A DNA stretch of 10,949 bases from DASYSA01 sp036003885 (lineage in GTDB: Bacteria > Acidobacteriota > Blastocatellia > UBA7656). Below the pieces are notes generated by a model. The model saw only the letters and a list, made by a program, of their open reading frames with translations. It ran no database searches and had not been told where the DNA came from. The stretch spans positions 1 to 10,949 of the forward strand of contig DASYSA010000307.1 of assembly GCA_036003885.1 (NCBI GenBank). The letters are read 5' to 3'. Of the stretch, positions 1 through 8,700 are shown piece by piece (the stretch's first letter is position 1; the number at the start of each line of letters is the position of its first letter). Position numbers and translations under genes: made by a program.

Positions 1-81
1 CCGGCAGAGGATAGCGCTAATAGCTACAAAGAGGCCAAGTAACGCGAAAATCGCAATGACCGAGTTCTTGAGTTTGTACAT
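1..81 (-). CDS. N-terminus of small membrane or exported protein (partial)
   Basis: Reading leftwards from an ATG at 81, 27 codons are open to the window edge. They begin MYKLKNSVIAIFALLGLFVA and continue ISAILCR. This is a basic N-terminus (Lys3, Lys5) followed by about 18 hydrophobic residues, as in a signal peptide or signal anchor. A good ribosome binding site, AAAGGAGA at 88-95 on the minus strand, sits about six bases before the ATG, which supports a real start. The cysteine at residue 26 has no clear lipobox before it. The product beyond residue 27 is unseen, so no function can be given. The gene is divergent from the glycosylase at 519. The start is supported fairly well; the protein family is unknown. 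Confidence 0.55.
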   Translation of the reverse strand, partial: MYKLKNSVIAIFALLGLFVAISAILCR

Positions 82-314
82 GGTCGTTCTCCTTTCAGAC
101 TGGATAAAGGTGAAGTGATTTGAGGTTAGCGCCCGGCCACCTCCGAAGAGTGATTGGCCTTTCGCGCAGTCCTCACCGTAACCGCCAGCTCCTTTGCGCC
201 GATGAAGCGATTTCAGTTAGAATCCGGCGCATGGCTGGATTGGCGCTGCGGGTATCAAACCTCCTCACTCCTCAGGTCCCAGACGGTATTCCGAAAGTGG
301 CCAGGAAGTCCTAA
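82..314. other. Non-coding stretch between divergent starts
   Basis: Two overlapping plus-strand open frames of about 60 codons cross this stretch (120-314 and 154-342), but their products are rich in Arg, Ser and Pro, match nothing I recognise and lack a ribosome binding site. The only signal I trust is the Shine-Dalgarno of the minus-strand gene at 88-95. A TAGAAT hexamer near 215-220 resembles a -10 box but has no matching -35. I see no RNA gene or repeat here. Confidence 0.4.
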
Positions 315-338
315 AGAAGATGCGATCGGGAGGGGAGG

Positions 339-431
339 ATGACGCTTCTACAATTCGCGCCGGAGTTCGATAGTCTGCACTCGGACCCGCGGTTTGAGGA
401 CCTTGTGCGGCGCGTAGGGCTTAAAGAGTAA
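339..431 (+). pseudogene. Isolated C-terminal tail of a TPR-type protein
   Basis: ATG at 339 to TAA at 429-431 encodes 30 residues; the recognisable part is FDSLHSDPRFEDLVRRVGL. This is the pattern that ends many large TPR-containing proteins (serine/threonine kinase-TPR or CadC-like regulators) in acidobacteria, where the last repeat is followed by a 'hydrophobic-x-x-L-R-S-D-P-R-F-x-x-L-L-R-R-x-G' tail. That comparison is from memory of the families, not a search. An in-frame TAA at 312-314 closes the frame upstream, so only the tail survives and the preceding repeats are absent. A purine-rich GGGAGGGG at 328-335 lies just before the ATG, so a 30-residue peptide could in principle still be made. 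The likeliest reading is a relic left by a deletion. The alternative is a genuine small protein. Confidence 0.5.
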
Positions 432-468
432 TGCCCGAGCGTCCGGGCCTCTGAGAATCGCAATGTAC

Positions 469-525
469 GGAGGTCAGCGTTACGTGATGAAGCTGCGAAC
501 TTTGGACAACACCCGGTCATGCTGA
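469..525 (+). promoter_or_regulatory. Possible mini-ORF leader coupled to the glycosylase start
   Basis: GGAGG at 469-473 is the only good ribosome binding site in front of the glycosylase gene, but it lies 45 bases before that gene's ATG at 519. Ten bases after it is GTG (484), then ATG (487), opening a short frame of MKLRTLDNTRSC that stops at TGA 523-525. This stop overlaps the glycosylase start region. Such an arrangement would allow ribosomes to terminate and restart at 519. The glycosylase frame itself is open back to 432 but offers no ATG, GTG or TTG there. The coupling is inference; the overlap and spacing are read directly. Confidence 0.35.
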
Positions 526-1625
526 TCACCCTTGACGACCTGCGCCGCTTTGCCGTCGCCCACAGCCTCTTCAAGCCCACTACGCTGAGACGCGCCCTCA
601 ACAGGCTGGGCTTTGTGCAGGCCGACCCAATCCGCGCGCCAGCGCGCGCTCAGGACCTGACGCTGCGCCATCGAGTCAAGGACTACCGTGCCGGTGACCT
701 CGAACGCCACTATACGAAGCTCGGCATCGAAGAGGACTTCTTCGTCACCTACGGCTTCGTGACGAGCTCCATACATGGGCTGATGCATCCGCGCTCGGAT
801 ACCTGCGTCCCTGCCGAAAGCCGTCTGCCCTGGCCCGCTGCACGCAGGAAGCAGGCAAAGCTCCTGCTGGAGTTCGTCCGCGAACGCGGCGCGGTGCACC
901 CGCGCGAGGTGGATGACCATTTCTCGCACGGCACGGTGAGGAACTACTGGGGCGGCTCGTCGAACGCCACGACCCAGATGCTGGACGCAATGCATTACCG
1001 CGGCCTGCTGCGTGTGGCGCGACGCGAAGGCGGCATCCGCATCTACACCACACACCAACACGGGCCCGGGCCGACCGATGCAGCCGCGCGCCGCGCGCGG
1101 ATCGATCTGCTGGTCGATGTGGCCGTCCGCATCTACGCGCCGCTGCCCGCTGCGAGCCTGTCGGACTTTGTGCGCCGGCTGCGCTTTGCCGTTCCGCAGT
1201 GGCACGGTGAGTTGAAGAGCGCCTTGCAGCGGGCCAAACAGCGGCTCTTGCATGCACGGGTCGATGGCGTGGACTGGTATTGGCCGGCCGAGGAGGATGC
1301 GGCGCGCCGTGCGCCGCATGCCACGGTGCGCTTGCTGGCGCCCTTCGACCCGGTAGTGCGGGACCGCGCGCGCTTCGAGCTGTTGTGGGGCTGGGTGTAC
1401 CGTTTCGAAGCCTACACCCCGGCGCCCAAACGCAAGCTCGGCTATTACGCTCTGCCGCTGCTTTGGCGCGACCGCGTGATTGGCTGGGGCAACCTCTCGG
1501 TGAAGAACGGTGAGCTTAAGTCGGAGTTCGGCTATGTCGAATCGCCACCGCGCGATCGCGCCTTCAAGAGTGAACTTGAGGCGGAGTTGGATCGCATGCG
1601 AGCCTTTCTGGGCCTCGAATCATGA
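519..1625 (+). CDS. YcaQ/AlkX-type winged-helix DNA glycosylase
   Basis: A 368-residue member of the HTH_42 (YcaQ/AlkZ) family, DNA glycosylases that excise bulky alkylated bases and, for the YcaQ/AlkX branch, unhook interstrand crosslinks. Residues 1-40 (MLITLDDLRRFA ... LGFVQADPI) carry the motif that separates the branches: Gln34-Ala35-Asp36, the QxD form of AlkX rather than the QxQ form of AlkZ. It is followed by the family block ARAQDLTLRHRV. Tandem winged-helix segments occupy the middle. The C-terminal block at 275-316 begins PFDPVVRDR and includes YRFEAYTPAPKRKLGYY, a near-universal family signature; Arg replaces the Trp I expect before DR. Length is normal (roughly 350-410). ATG 519 is the only start in the open frame and matches where the family begins, although it has no ribosome binding site of its own. 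It stands alone, converging on the gene at 1735. Family assignment is strong; the exact lesion is inferred. Confidence 0.9.
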   Translation: MLITLDDLRRFAVAHSLFKPTTLRRALNRLGFVQADPIRAPARAQDLTLRHRVKDYRAGDLERHYTKLGIEEDFFVTYGFVTSSIHGLMHPRSDTCVPAESRLPWPAARRKQAKLLLEFVRERGAVHPREVDDHFSHGTVRNYWGGSSNATTQMLDAMHYRGLLRVARREGGIRIYTTHQHGPGPTDAAARRARIDLLVDVAVRIYAPLPAASLSDFVRRLRFAVPQWHGELKSALQRAKQRLLHARVDGVDWYWPAEEDAARRAPHATVRLLAPFDPVVRDRARFELLWGWVYRFEAYTPAPKRKLGYYALPLLWRDRVIGWGNLSVKNGELKSEFGYVESPPRDRAFKSELEAELDRMRAFLGLES

Positions 1626-1643
1626 GCGACCGTCCAAGCCTCT

Positions 1644-1688
1644 TGGGGTCAGACGCGCAAATTGCAATTTAGTCTATTTCACGCCCCA
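1644..1688. repeat. Nested imperfect inverted repeat in convergent gap
   Basis: Three pairs of inverted arms are nested: TGGGG (1644-1648) with CCCCA (1684-1688), AGAC (1651-1654) with GTCT (1672-1675), and a perfect 12-base palindrome AAATTGCAATTT (1659-1670) in the middle. It lies 19 bases after the glycosylase stop and about 50 bases from the stop of the opposing gene, so it could act as a two-way terminator. The outer word GGGGTCAGAC resembles the ends of short palindromic repeats linked to REP-associated transposases, recalled from similar genomes and not checked. There is no T-run, so ordinary intrinsic termination is not obvious. Confidence 0.4.
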
Positions 1689-1734
1689 CTAACTCGACGC
1701 GCGGGCGCTGGTATCTCGTCCCACCTCAAGATTT

Positions 1735-2430
1735 CTAAGGCACTATTCCCATTCTTCTCAACTCCTGCCTCGTCTGGGCAGATGACTTTGGATTGTTGTG
1801 CGATAACCCCGCCCTTGCGCGCTCCAGATTCTTCCTGACAGCGGCAAGCGGTACCAGGATGTAATCAGACAGATTTCTAAAGGCTGCCGATCTTGGATCC
1901 CAGTGCACATCAAACCTTGTGTCGGGATAACCCTTCTCCTGGCTGAGATGCATTCCAGGTTGGTATGAGGTTTCGGTTATGAAGCGCGCAGAGTGTATGT
2001 GATCAGACGTAAGATTGAGGCGCTCGTAGCCGGCATCCACATCGTATTGTCCGCTCTGGCGGAGCACGTCAAGAAAATCGGCAGCATTCTTCACATGGAA
2101 CGCAATTCCCGCGCTGTCGTTTTTTCCTGACCACCCACCCATTAGAGAAGATATCAGCTGCCAGACCTCGGTGTTCGAGTGCCCCCCGGCGTTGTCGATG
2201 AAGTTCTTGACGCCCGTTACCAGGACCGCCGAATCCCTGTCATTTGCTCCTCCAAAGTTCTTATTGAATACGTCACACGCGGTCTCAGGTTCGGCGGTTG
2301 TTGTCTCTCCACCGTTCGCCACCCTAACAAGCTTCGGGGCGAGTATCCTTCTTTCTGCGGCGGTCAGTTGTTCCCAGGCGGTACCTTCCTGGAGACGTTC
2401 CGGATCAACATATCCAAGCGAATTATTCAT
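1735..2430 (-). CDS. Orphan Rhs C-terminal tip-like protein
   Basis: A 231-residue protein starting at ATG 2430 with no ribosome binding site; its frame remains open upstream only to a TGA at 2482-2484 and offers no other start. I recognise its layout, from memory, as the variable C-terminal module carried by some acidobacterial Rhs repeat proteins: an entry segment GYVDPERLQEGTAW with ERRILAPKLVRV (residues 6-37), a middle beginning ACDVFNKNF (51-59), a segment with SDHIHSARFI and RFDVHWDPRSAAF, and an end resembling RQELRRMGIVP. The Rhs repeats and core are absent. In intact Rhs proteins such tips are often toxins, but I see no known nuclease, deaminase or protease signature, so activity is unknown. 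Histidines and acidic residues of the DHIH and HWDPR segments are candidate active-site positions. There is no adjacent small immunity-like gene. It looks less GC-rich by eye than both flanking genes, consistent with transfer. It may be a displaced tip or a fragment. Confidence 0.6.
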   Translation of the reverse strand: MNNSLGYVDPERLQEGTAWEQLTAAERRILAPKLVRVANGGETTTAEPETACDVFNKNFGGANDRDSAVLVTGVKNFIDNAGGHSNTEVWQLISSLMGGWSGKNDSAGIAFHVKNAADFLDVLRQSGQYDVDAGYERLNLTSDHIHSARFITETSYQPGMHLSQEKGYPDTRFDVHWDPRSAAFRNLSDYILVPLAAVRKNLERARAGLSHNNPKSSAQTRQELRRMGIVP

Positions 2431-2612
2431 AGTATCAACAAACCATTCATAGTCGGCGCGGCACCGGCCTTTTCGATGCGATCAGGACTCGCAACCACCC
2501 TGAAACCGAGTTGCCCGTCATAAGATGCAGCGCGGCTGTGTTTGGATCGCTCAGCAATGCTCAGGGTGCGCGTCACGGTTTTGGGCGAGAGGCCAGGGCC
2601 TGAGCGTCGCAA
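2427..2612 (-). pseudogene. Possible C-terminal relic of FGE/sulfatase-modifying domain
   Basis: A 61-codon minus-strand frame opening with TTG at 2612 and ending in TGA at 2427-2429, overlapping the ATG of the next gene. Its only recognisable part is SYDGQLGFRVVASPD, encoded around 2478-2528. LGFRVV with a following short tail is the usual ending of formylglycine-generating-enzyme/SUMF1-type domains. The upstream part lacks the expected RGGSW and other conserved tryptophan or arginine blocks, and there is no ribosome binding site. I take it as a truncated gene end, with modest confidence; a chance match of a six-residue motif is the alternative. Confidence 0.35.
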
Positions 2613-2690
2613 GAATGCTATTCGTTAATGAGAACCGCGATGTTCCCGCGACCCTTGAAGTCTCTCTTTTACTCACACCCCAAAATCGTG

Positions 2691-2708
2691 ACGCGCATCC
2701 ATGCGCAT
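2691..2708 (-). terminator. Weak hairpin downstream of macroglobulin gene
   Basis: About 25 bases past the stop codon of the macroglobulin gene, the minus-strand transcript can form a GCGCA/UGCGC stem with a UGGA loop, extended by a G-U and an A-U pair to seven pairs. A run of four U residues follows only after about eight bases. This is a possible but poor intrinsic terminator. Confidence 0.3.
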
Positions 2709-2732
2709 GCAAACGATTGCCCGCCGCCGGTC

Positions 2733-5700
2733 CTACTTCTTATCTTCGACGGTGATGCGCACCTCCGTTCCGTTGCAGCGGATCTCCGGGACGTACATCG
2801 CATGACCCATCACCGGCAATGCATGAAACACGCCCGGCACCTCGGCCCGCAAGTCGTACCGCATCTCCCAGATCCCTTCCGGAAGCTTGTCGATGAACAA
2901 CGCAACCTTGCGGTCTCGCAGTTCCTGATAGACCCAATGTGCCTGACCCGTGTAATCGCTGACCTCGGGTCCGCTGCTCACGGGCCGAACTCTGGAAGCC
3001 AGGTCGCCGTTCGTCCGTGAGCCAGATGAGATCTGAGAGCCGCTGTTCCCGAATCTGCGATCGACCGCGCCGGACTTGAGCTGTTTCGCAAACAGCGCTT
3101 CGCCGCTGCGCACTTGAACAGCTTCCAGTCCCGCCGGCTTCAGATCCTCGAACAAGAGGTATTCGTAGTTGTTCTTCGCCTCGACTGTCAGCACAACTTC
3201 GACGCGGTCGCCGCTGGTCACCGACTCGCCATCGCGCAACGCGACTCGTTCGTAGGCATAGCCCTTCAGTAGCGTTGGCCGGCCAACCAGTTTGTAGTAC
3301 TCGCGCCTGACGAAGATCTCGTTGCCCGCGGCCGTTACCGGTTCCTCGAGGCTGAAGAACTTCGCACTCACGGAGAAGTAGATGGGACTCTTCCCTCCGC
3401 TCTTTGCTCCATGCCGGCTGATCCGAATCTGATTGGCCCCATCTCGAATGATGCCGGGATCGATCTCGAACTTACTGGGGGCGCTGAGTGCATCCTCAGC
3501 GGTCAGCTTTCGCGACGCGACCTTCTGATCATTCACCAGCAGGTCGTATTCGACCTCCGGTTGAAGCTCACCGCTGCGCCGCAGGTACTCGTTCATCGTC
3601 AGCACTGTGATGGCGGTGTCGCGGGTGTTGCTCCACTGCGCACCGCGCCGGTTCTTGATGAGCCAGTTGGTGACCGGCTCGACCAGCTTGTTGGTTGGAT
3701 CTATGGCCAGCAGCGCTCGGAGGGCAAAGGCGGTTGCTTCGACTCCGCCCTCGGACCAGCGCCAGTAGATGCCGTCTTCGCCCCAGTGCGCGGTTGCGAT
3801 GACCGAGTCCTGGGAAGCCTGACGGCCCTGCTGTACGATTGAGACGTCCGGCGTCGCATCGAGCTTCACGCCGTTTTCGAGGTTGTCGATGAGAGTCCTG
3901 GCCTTCTCCGCGTCGCCGAAGTTATGGGCGCTCAAAGCAAGCAGCGCGCGAGTGTAGGCATTCAGCCGTTCGCGGTTGGTCCAGAGGTTGTCGAGAGCTT
4001 TCGTCTCGAACTCCTGAGCTGCGCGGTTGCGCGACGATGCATGATTGACCGCAAGTGCGTGCAGCATCCAGGCCTGGATGTCGTAGTTCAGCTCCTCTTC
4101 CACGATCTCTTTTCGCAAATAGTCGACGCCCCGCCGAAGCGCGTCGGCCTTCACGTCGATACCCGCGTCATGAGACAGAGTGAATCCCCATACGACGTAC
4201 GCAGTCATGAAGTGGTCGCTGTCGCCATCCTTCCACCAGCCCCAGCCGCCGTCCGCGTGTTGAAACGCGTAGAGCCGATCGAGGCCCTGCTTGACCATCT
4301 CGTCCAGCTTGCGCAGATCCTTCTCACCTTTCGGGTGAGTCTGAACCGCGGTTGCAGGCTCGATGCCTCCGAACAGGCGACCCATAACGTTCTCCGGTTT
4401 GAGGCCCAGGTCTTTCAGTGTCTTTCGCGTTATCACCGCGGGAAGGAAGCGGCTCATCGTCTGCTCGGTACACCCGTAGGGATAATCGATCAGATAGGGC
4501 AGGGCATCGAGCATCGTCACCGCCATACTGGGCGCGATTTGAACTGATAGAGTCGTAGATTCGCGTTTGCGCTCGGCAGGAATGTCGAGTTTGATGGTCA
4601 CGTCATCGCCGCGCAGCTTACCCGCCTTCGTGATGAGCTTCTCGATGCCGTGCTCGTAGACGGTGAAGCTCTTCTCCATGGCGTCGGAGTGTTTGTTTCC
4701 TCGAGCCTCGACTTTCAACTTCGCGTTTCCGGGTTGGGTTACGGCAACCAGCCAGTCGACTCGGGCCTCGCCATTGGCCGGCACGCTGACCGGCCCCTGC
4801 TCTCCCTTAACCGGTCGTCCATCCTGAACCAGGCCGGTCACGGTTACGCCATCGGCGGCCAGTGATGGCGAGACACTCATCGCTCGGTCCGTGTTGTTGT
4901 TGAGCACGGCCGAGATCGTGACCGAATCCCCAACGACAAAGAATCGCGGGGCCTGCAAGCGTACGATCAAGGGTTGTTTCGTGCGCGCCGTGGCGTTTGC
5001 GATACCGAACTGGTTTCCTTGAGTCGCGACTCGCGCGGTCGCCGTCCAGCCGGTCAGCGAATCGGGGAACTTGACCTTGACGGTGGCCTTGCCTTCACTG
5101 TCGGTGACCAGATCCGGCTGCCAGAGCGCGGTTGAACGGAAGTCGCTTCGGACTTGAACAGCGGGCTCCTGACCGGGAGGAGGAGGAGGAGCTTTGGGCT
5201 CCGCACGTTCCATGCCGTCTATTTCCATATTGTTTCGGCCGTACTCCGCGACGTAACCGTCTGACCTGAGCTCGTTCGTTCCGCTCTTCGTCAGAGTCGC
5301 GGGTCCGACTCCGGCTCCACGGCCGCTGCCGACGCCCCCCATTTGCCCGTAGGCCACTCCGGCTTGCCGTTCCTCATCCTTCTTAAGTCCGGCGATCCGG
5401 TCATCGACCAACTGCTTGTCTGTTCCCTCGACCAACCTGCTGTAGCCCTTCTGTTGAAAGGTGCTGGTGGTCTGAACTCGCTCTTGTCGCTTCGCTCCAT
5501 AATAGAAGCGTCGCGGGTCGCCGGCGTAGTCCTGCTGAATGTAGTAGACGGATTCATCCACCAGTCCAAGCGCTACTTCCGCCGAGACGGGTTTGCCGTC
5601 GGCATCGCGCGTCGTGACTGTAAGCAGTCCCTCCTCGCGAGGCAGGTACTCTGTTCGATCGGGCTTCACCTCCACATTGAGGAAATGCTCGACCGGCGGA

Positions 5701-8700
5701 ACGATCACCTGTTTCGTATCGGCGAAGATCTGACGGTCGCTGACCATCACGGCCTGCAAAAACACATTCGGCACGTGCTTATCTTCGATGGGCAACTCGA
5801 TTAGCTTAACCGTCCCAGTGAGGTGGACGAGCTGGTAGCTGTAGAGGTCATCGCCTTCGACGCTGAACAACACGTATCGATCATTAGTCGGAGCAACCAG
5901 CATCACTGGAGCCTTCTGGCCTGCACGGAAGGTGTCCTTGTCGACGATGATCTCGAGACCCCCGTGGCGGTAGCCCAGATCGGTAGTCGCTCCGGTGGCA
6001 ACCCACACCGTCGTCTCGGCCGTGATGGGAGCACCCCCGGTGTCCAGGCTGGTCCATGCAACGCGGTAGTAGCCCTCGCGCGCGGCTGTGAACGTGAACT
6101 CAGCGTCACCCTGCGCATCGGTCTTGACCGGCTGAGTGAGAATATCCTCGTGCTCGTATCCCTGGAATTTGATCTGCCACGGCTTCGAGCCGGGGCTGAC
6201 CGGGGGAGGGAATGCGCTTCTGCGGCGCAGTCTCAGCTCATCACCCTTCACTTCGCGGCCGTTGGGATCGAGCCACACTTCGTACCAGTAATCGCGGGTG
6301 ACCTTAACGCGGCCCTCAACTGAGACGGGCTGATCGTTCGCATCGAGCGCCTTGATGTCGATGGTGACTTTTTCCTGTGGACGATACAGATAATGCTTCG
6401 CTCGCGGATAGACGAAGTACCGCTGGCGAGTCACACGCACGGTACTCGATCCTACAACCTCTCGCCTCGATGAATCGTGAACGCGAGCTTCGATTCGATA
6501 CTCAAAATCCTGCCCGCCGCCGCGTGGAGTGTCGAACACCAGTTTCGCTTTGCCGAGCGCATCGGTCTTTAGGGTTTCGCGCTTGATGATCGGGCCCTGT
6601 CCCTGGCCTCGGCGGTAATAGCCTCGCTCGGGAGACAGGTCTTCGTAATACCACTCATAGTCGCGCGGTTGGTGCCAGTACTGAAAGAACGGATTCTGAT
6701 AGACCAGGACTTCGACGGTGGCATTCGCCACCGCGCCGCCGAAGTAGTATTCAGCCTGAATGTTGACCTCAACCTTTTCTCCGAGCCGGTAGGTCTTCTT
6801 CTTGCCATTCTCTTCCGGAGTCTGAACGCTGACTTTGTATTCGGGGAGCTTGTATTCTTCGAGCCGGAACAGCACCGCGTTGCCGATCGAGGAGCGGCGA
6901 TTCAGGGTGTAGAAGTTGACGCGGTATTCGCCAAGCGGCATCGCCTCGCTGAGCTCGATGGCTCCCCATGCGCTTCCAAAGGCGTTGAGTTCGGCCTTAG
7001 CCTCTTTGATCTTTGCTCCGCGAGGATCGACGACTTCGAACTCGATCGTCTCGTTGTGCGGCGTCACGTAGCGACTGCCTTCATCCCGACGCGCTACGAA
7101 CTTCCACTGCGCGGTTTCGCCCGGCCGATAGGCCGGCCGGTCGGTGAACGCGTAGATGTGCCACGGCTGATCGCTTGCGCTGGAGTATGATCCCCATCCG
7201 GCGCAGAAGGCCTGCCGGTCACCGGAAACTGCAGTCACAAATAGTTCGTCCCTGCCCCTGTTGTCACCCTTCAGGTCGAAGACTGCGAGGCCGTCCGCGC
7301 CGGTCAACTTCGAGTACTCGCGCCATACGTAATTCTGGCCGTCGTAGCCGCGTTCCCACACCTTCACGTTCGCCTCGGGAATCGGAGCGCCGGTCTGCAC
7401 GTTGCACACATACGCCAGCGCTTGCTTGTTAGCCGTCTTCAGCACTATCGATGTGTCGGTCACAAGGATCAGGTCGCGAGACTTGAGCCCATTGCTGCCG
7501 GCTTCGATTATGTAGGCTCCGGTCGCCAGTTTGCCATCTACTCGCACCTCTGCCTGTCCCGGCTTGTAGTCGCCGCGATCGCCGGTCTCTTTCGTCCACG
7601 CCCGTACGCGTTCTCGACCAACCGTATTGATCCGCTGTATCCAGTCGCCCTGACTGTTATCCTTGTTGAACCGAATGTCGCTCGTGAGGTCGACCTTGTA
7701 GATCGCAAGGTCGACTCGCTTGACATTGCGCCAGCTCAACCCAAACTGAATCTCGGAGTTCGGAAGGAAGATGTTCGACACGCCTACCTGGATCGTGGGC
7801 CGGGTGATGTTCTCGATCTGATTCACCGCCTGATCGTAGTAGCGGGATTCACCCTTGCGATGCTCACTGGTGAAGCGGCGGAAGAGTTCGAGCGCCTTCG
7901 GAAAATCGGGCTCCTGTTGCCAGGCTCCGCCGTCCAGTTGAAGTATTCGGCCGGCACTCATCGTCCACTCGGCGTAGTAATAAAGCGCGTCGTCGTACCA
8001 GTCAGTTGCCTTGCCGGTCTTGATCGCGGCTTCGAACTCTTCGGACACTCGTCTGCGCAGATCCCAGTCTCCGCCCTGTCCGCGAATGGTCATTGCGATC
8101 AGGTAGTGCAGGTGGGCACGGTCGTTCTCCGACTGCGAGATCTTGAGGGCATTTTCGAGAACGTCAAGCGGGGCGTAGTTGCCGTAATAGCCGTAGTAGT
8201 ACGAGGGATCGACCCAGGACGGCTTTGAAATCTTCCAGACGATAGTCAGGTAGCGATCGCGTGCGGCATCGAGGTCGGGAGAGCCTGCCCACCAGTCAAG
8301 CGCGCGTTGATAGAACTGCCAGCCTTGCGGCCAGTTCTTTGAATCGTCGCGCGACCACCAGAAGTCGCCGAGCGATTCGTTGACCTCAGCCCAGACCAGG
8401 TCACGGTCTTCTTCGCGCTGGATGTCGCGGATCAGAACCTCGAGCTTCTGGCGAGCGTCTTCATACTTTGTCGAGTCGGCCGTCTTGGTCGCGGCCTGCG
8501 CGCGCCAAAGGGTATCGGCAAGTCTGAAAGCCAGCCATCGGGCCTCCGCGGGCGAGAGCTGTTGCGGCGAGACTTTCAGGTAGACTTCGCGGGCTTTGCT
8601 GTAGGAGGCCTGAGCGTAGAGCTTCTCGGCCTCACCTCGGACCTTGGAATAGTCTGACTGTTCGGTGGACTGGTAGGCGTGAGTGACTGCCAGACCCAGG

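Noticed and set aside
215..220. TAGAAT resembling a -10 box on the plus strand
   Set aside because: The only upstream candidate, TTGCGC, matches the -35 consensus at just three positions and no convincing gene follows.
120..342. Two overlapping plus-strand frames of 62-64 codons
   Set aside because: No ribosome binding site, no recognisable motif and mutual overlap; the composition looks non-coding.
480..1319. 279-codon open frame on the minus strand across the glycosylase gene
   Set aside because: It is a mirror of the strongly supported plus-strand gene. Its product is Ala/Arg/Gln-rich and has no recognisable family.
3411..8228. Several long plus-strand open frames (up to 268 codons) opposite the macroglobulin
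   Set aside because: The coding strand is conserved over its full length with intact domains; antisense frames arise from its GC-rich codon use and show no motif or ribosome binding site.
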